From NCBI GenBank assembly GCA_963751245.1, contig CAVVTR010000005.1:1-64000 (forward strand): a DNA stretch of 64,000 nucleotides. Direction: 5' to 3'. The position numbers were made by a program, and so were the translations under genes. Below, piece by piece: positions 62,547-64,000 of this stretch. Within the stretch, counting starts at the first letter, position 1; each line of letters begins with the position of its first letter. Origin of the DNA: CAVVTR01 sp963751245 (GTDB lineage Bacteria > Acidobacteriota > Thermoanaerobaculia > Thermoanaerobaculales > Thermoanaerobaculaceae). The notes below the pieces were generated by a model. That model saw only the letters and a program-made list of their open reading frames with translations, ran no database searches and was not told the origin of the DNA.

Positions 62547-62848
62547 CCTCCACCCGCCCACCCGCTGCATGGATACGAAGGGGGCGAGGCCTTGGTCTCG
62601 CCCCCCTCCCTTTCCCCCGCGAGTGCAGAGCTGGCAGCGCCCTCAATGTGTTGAGGCGCAAGGCCTAGCCGCCGCACACCCACCCGCTGCACATACACAG
62701 AGGGGGCGAGGCCTGGTCTCGCCCCCCTCGCTTTCCCCCGCGAGTGCAAGGCGGGCAGCGCCCTCAATGTGTTGAGGCGCAAGGCATAGCCTCCACCCGC
62801 CCACCCGCTGCATGGATACGAAGGGGGCGAGGCCTTGGTCTCGCCCCC
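62511..62848 (+). repeat. Tandem triplication of the aconitase 3' end and terminator
   Basis: Three units of about 121-122 bp start with GGCAGCGCCC at 62511, 62633 and 62754. Each carries the last 11 codons and stop of acn (TCAATGTGTTGAGGCGCAAG is unchanged in all three), a spacer, and the hairpin GGGGGCGAG/CTCGCCCCC. Units 1 and 3 are almost identical; unit 2 differs at scattered positions. Junctions read CCGCGAGTGCA(A/G)G(G/A). A fourth, shortened junction copy (GAGTGCAGGGCGGGCAGCGCC) occurs at about 63203-63226. Confidence 0.92.
62580..62605 (+). terminator. Aconitase terminator hairpin (first of three copies)
   Basis: A 9-bp stem GGGGGCGAG/CTCGCCCCC with an 8-nt loop, followed by CCTCCCTTTCCCC, 33 nt after the acn stop. 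Copies recur at 62702-62726 and 62823-62848, and a decayed version near 62984-63014. Confidence 0.6.
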
Positions 62849-63235
62849 GTCAATCTGTTCGCGGGGGTCCGGCCGCCCCCCGACCCGGCCTCCGCGGCCT
62901 CGACCCCCGAACCCCCGCGCGCCCGGGAAATGAATTCCCGGGCGCTTTCTCTCACCGCCGCCCGACCACCCGCTGCAGATACAGGGAGGGCGGCAGGCTC
63001 TGGTCTCGGCCCCGTCTATCTGTTCGCGGGGGTCCGGCCGCCCCCCGGCCCGGCCTCCGCGGCCGGTGGGCTGCAACCCGGGCTGCTCCTCCGGCCGCTC
63101 AAGACAGCCTCCACCCTCCCCTGCCGCGGGCTCGCACAGCGGGCAATCAGGCCGCTTCTCGCCGCCCGCCCAACCTCCGCGAGGTGCGACCCCCGAACCT
63201 CCGCGAGTGCAGGGCGGGCAGCGCCGTTGAGCGCC
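62849..63235. repeat. Diverged copies of the 39-40 kb repeat family
   Basis: TCTGTTCGCGGGGGTCCGGCCGCCCCC-type blocks occur twice (from about 62852 and 63018). Parts align with the 285-bp unit at 39-40 kb: CCGCTTCTCGCCGCCCGCC plus CCTCCGCGAGGTG matches its CCGCGTCTCGCCGCCCGCC plus CCTCCGCGAGGTG. GCGCCCGGGAA-ATGAA-TTCCCGGGCGC (62919-62945) is an 11-bp hairpin with the same kind of loop as the one at 39312-39330. No gene is visible across this 0.4 kb. Confidence 0.7.
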
Positions 63236-63248
63236 ATGTTTTTGTAGC

Positions 63249-63266
63249 CGCAGGCTTTAGCCTGCG
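63249..63266. repeat. REP-like palindrome
   Basis: CGCAGGCT-TT-AGCCTGCG is a perfect 8-bp inverted repeat preceded by GTAGC. GTAGCCGCAGGCTTTAGCCTGCG-type palindromes are familiar as short dispersed repeats in several phyla. Only one copy lies in this window. Confidence 0.5.
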
Positions 63267-63437
63267 CATTGCAGGCCGGAGCGCCCGCAGCCTGCCGGGT
63301 AGCGTCTGCGGCCAGGTGCGGCTCAGCCCGTCGCGGCGTGTGCCGTGCGGCGGCGCGGCAGGCTTCTGCTGGCTTGCGTCGTCGGGTAGGCTTGCCTGCG
63401 TGATCCTCTCGGACCGGACCCGCCGGAGACCTCACCC

Positions 63438-64000
63438 GTGGTGACCGCAGGGCTCTTCGTGCTGGGGCTCGCCGTGCTCCTCGCCGGGGGCGAGCTGCTG
63501 GTGCGAGGCGCCTCCGGCCTCGCCCTGCGCGTCGGCCTGACGCCGCTGGTGGTGGGGCTCACGGTGGTCTCCCTGGGGACGAGCTCGCCGGAGCTCGCCG
63601 TGAGCACCGCCGCGGCGCTGCGGGGCCAGGCGGACATCGCGCTGGGCAACGTGGTCGGCTCCAACATCGCCAACGTCCTTCTGGTGCTCGGCCTGGCCGC
63701 CCTGGTGAGGCCGGTGGCGGTGCCGCGCCAGCTCCTCAGGCTCGACGGGCCGGTCATGCTCGTCGCCTCGGCGGCGGTGCTGGCCCTCGCCCTCGACGGC
63801 CGCATAGGCCGGTGGGAGGGGCTCGGCCTGGTGACCTGCGTTGTGCTGTACACGGGGCTGCTGGTCCGCACCGGACGCCGCGCCGCCGCAGACCGGGGGG
63901 AGGGGGCCTCCGGCGGCGGGAGCCTGCCGCTCCGGGTGTGTCAGATCGTCGCCGGGCTGGCCGCCCTCGTGATGGGCGCCCGCTGGATCGTGCAGGGCGC
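63438..64000 (+). CDS. Calcium/sodium antiporter (YrbG-type), N-terminal part
   Basis: The gene runs off the right edge; 187 codons are visible. The first alpha repeat is complete: GGELLVRGASGLALRVGLTPLVV in TM1-TM2, the ion-binding SLGTSSPELAVS and GNVVGSNIANVLLVLGL. Further membrane segments follow (PVMLVASAAVLALALDG, GLVTCVVLYTGLLV). The family exchanges Na+ and Ca2+ across the inner membrane. Two adjacent GTGs (63438, 63441) could start it; GGAGA lies 8 nt before the first. Confidence 0.9.
   Translation, partial: MVTAGLFVLGLAVLLAGGELLVRGASGLALRVGLTPLVVGLTVVSLGTSSPELAVSTAAALRGQADIALGNVVGSNIANVLLVLGLAALVRPVAVPRQLLRLDGPVMLVASAAVLALALDGRIGRWEGLGLVTCVVLYTGLLVRTGRRAAADRGEGASGGGSLPLRVCQIVAGLAALVMGARWIVQG

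Noticed and set aside
1..64000. tRNA and rRNA genes
   Set aside because: I looked in the intergenic gaps for tRNA T-loop and acceptor patterns and for rRNA and found none. A covariance-model scan would settle it.

Overview
The window is very GC-rich chromosomal DNA from a Gram-negative, probably Acidobacteriota-like bacterium. This placement is an inference. It rests on two Oar-type TonB-dependent receptors with an N-terminal carboxypeptidase-regulatory domain, a lipoprotein RlpA, a sigma-54 two-component pair, a mitochondrial-type aconitase and a GldFG-type ABC system. I found no rRNA, tRNA, CRISPR array, insertion sequence or prophage.

Layout. 0-1 kb: the start of an Rhs/YD-repeat-like secreted protein and a secreted neighbour, both on the minus strand. 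1.7-11.9 kb: one long minus-strand operon running from a TonB-dependent receptor through an SDR, a FabH-like condensing enzyme, a membrane-anchored alpha/beta hydrolase, an acyl-CoA ligase, a second hydrolase, a thiolase and a third hydrolase. It looks like an uptake and acyl-CoA processing pathway for an unknown hydrophobic substrate, and is the best candidate here for an undescribed system. 12.2-20 kb, plus strand: Trm112-like protein, O-antigen ligase, xseA-xseB-ispA-dxs, a glycosyltransferase and a methyltransferase. 20-27 kb: UbiA-type prenyltransferase, tlyA, a GDPD lipoprotein with an AsnC-type effector domain, a 775-residue protein with a hidden class III cyclase-like domain, and YifB/ComM. 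27-33.7 kb: CvpA, DUF2231, an LTA-synthase-like protein with an Ig-like domain, ubiE, folD, coaE and a family 2 glycosyltransferase. 33.7-39.2 kb: operon of FHA-GAF-adenylate cyclase, rdgB and a YfhO-type membrane protein. 39.25-40.15 kb: tandem 285-bp repeat. 40.2-43.2 kb: second TonB-dependent receptor. 43.6-47.4 kb: purB, rlpA and a degenerate GGDEF membrane sensor. 47.6-49.6 kb: arcC-argF. 49.8-54.4 kb: Gld-type ABC transporter operon. 54.4-58.6 kb: NtrC-type regulator and PDZ-containing histidine kinase. 58.6-62.5 kb: DUF4097 lipoprotein, CBS protein and aconitase. 62.5-63.3 kb: a repeat field that triplicates the aconitase 3' end. The window ends inside a Na+/Ca2+ exchanger.

Three themes cut across the genes. 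First, many genes start 5-8 nt after a TAnnnT box, often GCTAnnAT, which suggests frequent leaderless transcription. Second, several genes, including the normally essential dxs, carry single-base frameshifts, one of them at a run of seven G; consensus errors explain this better than widespread gene loss. Third, the two repeat fields belong to one family and share a hairpin whose stem sequence differs while its pairing and loop are kept.
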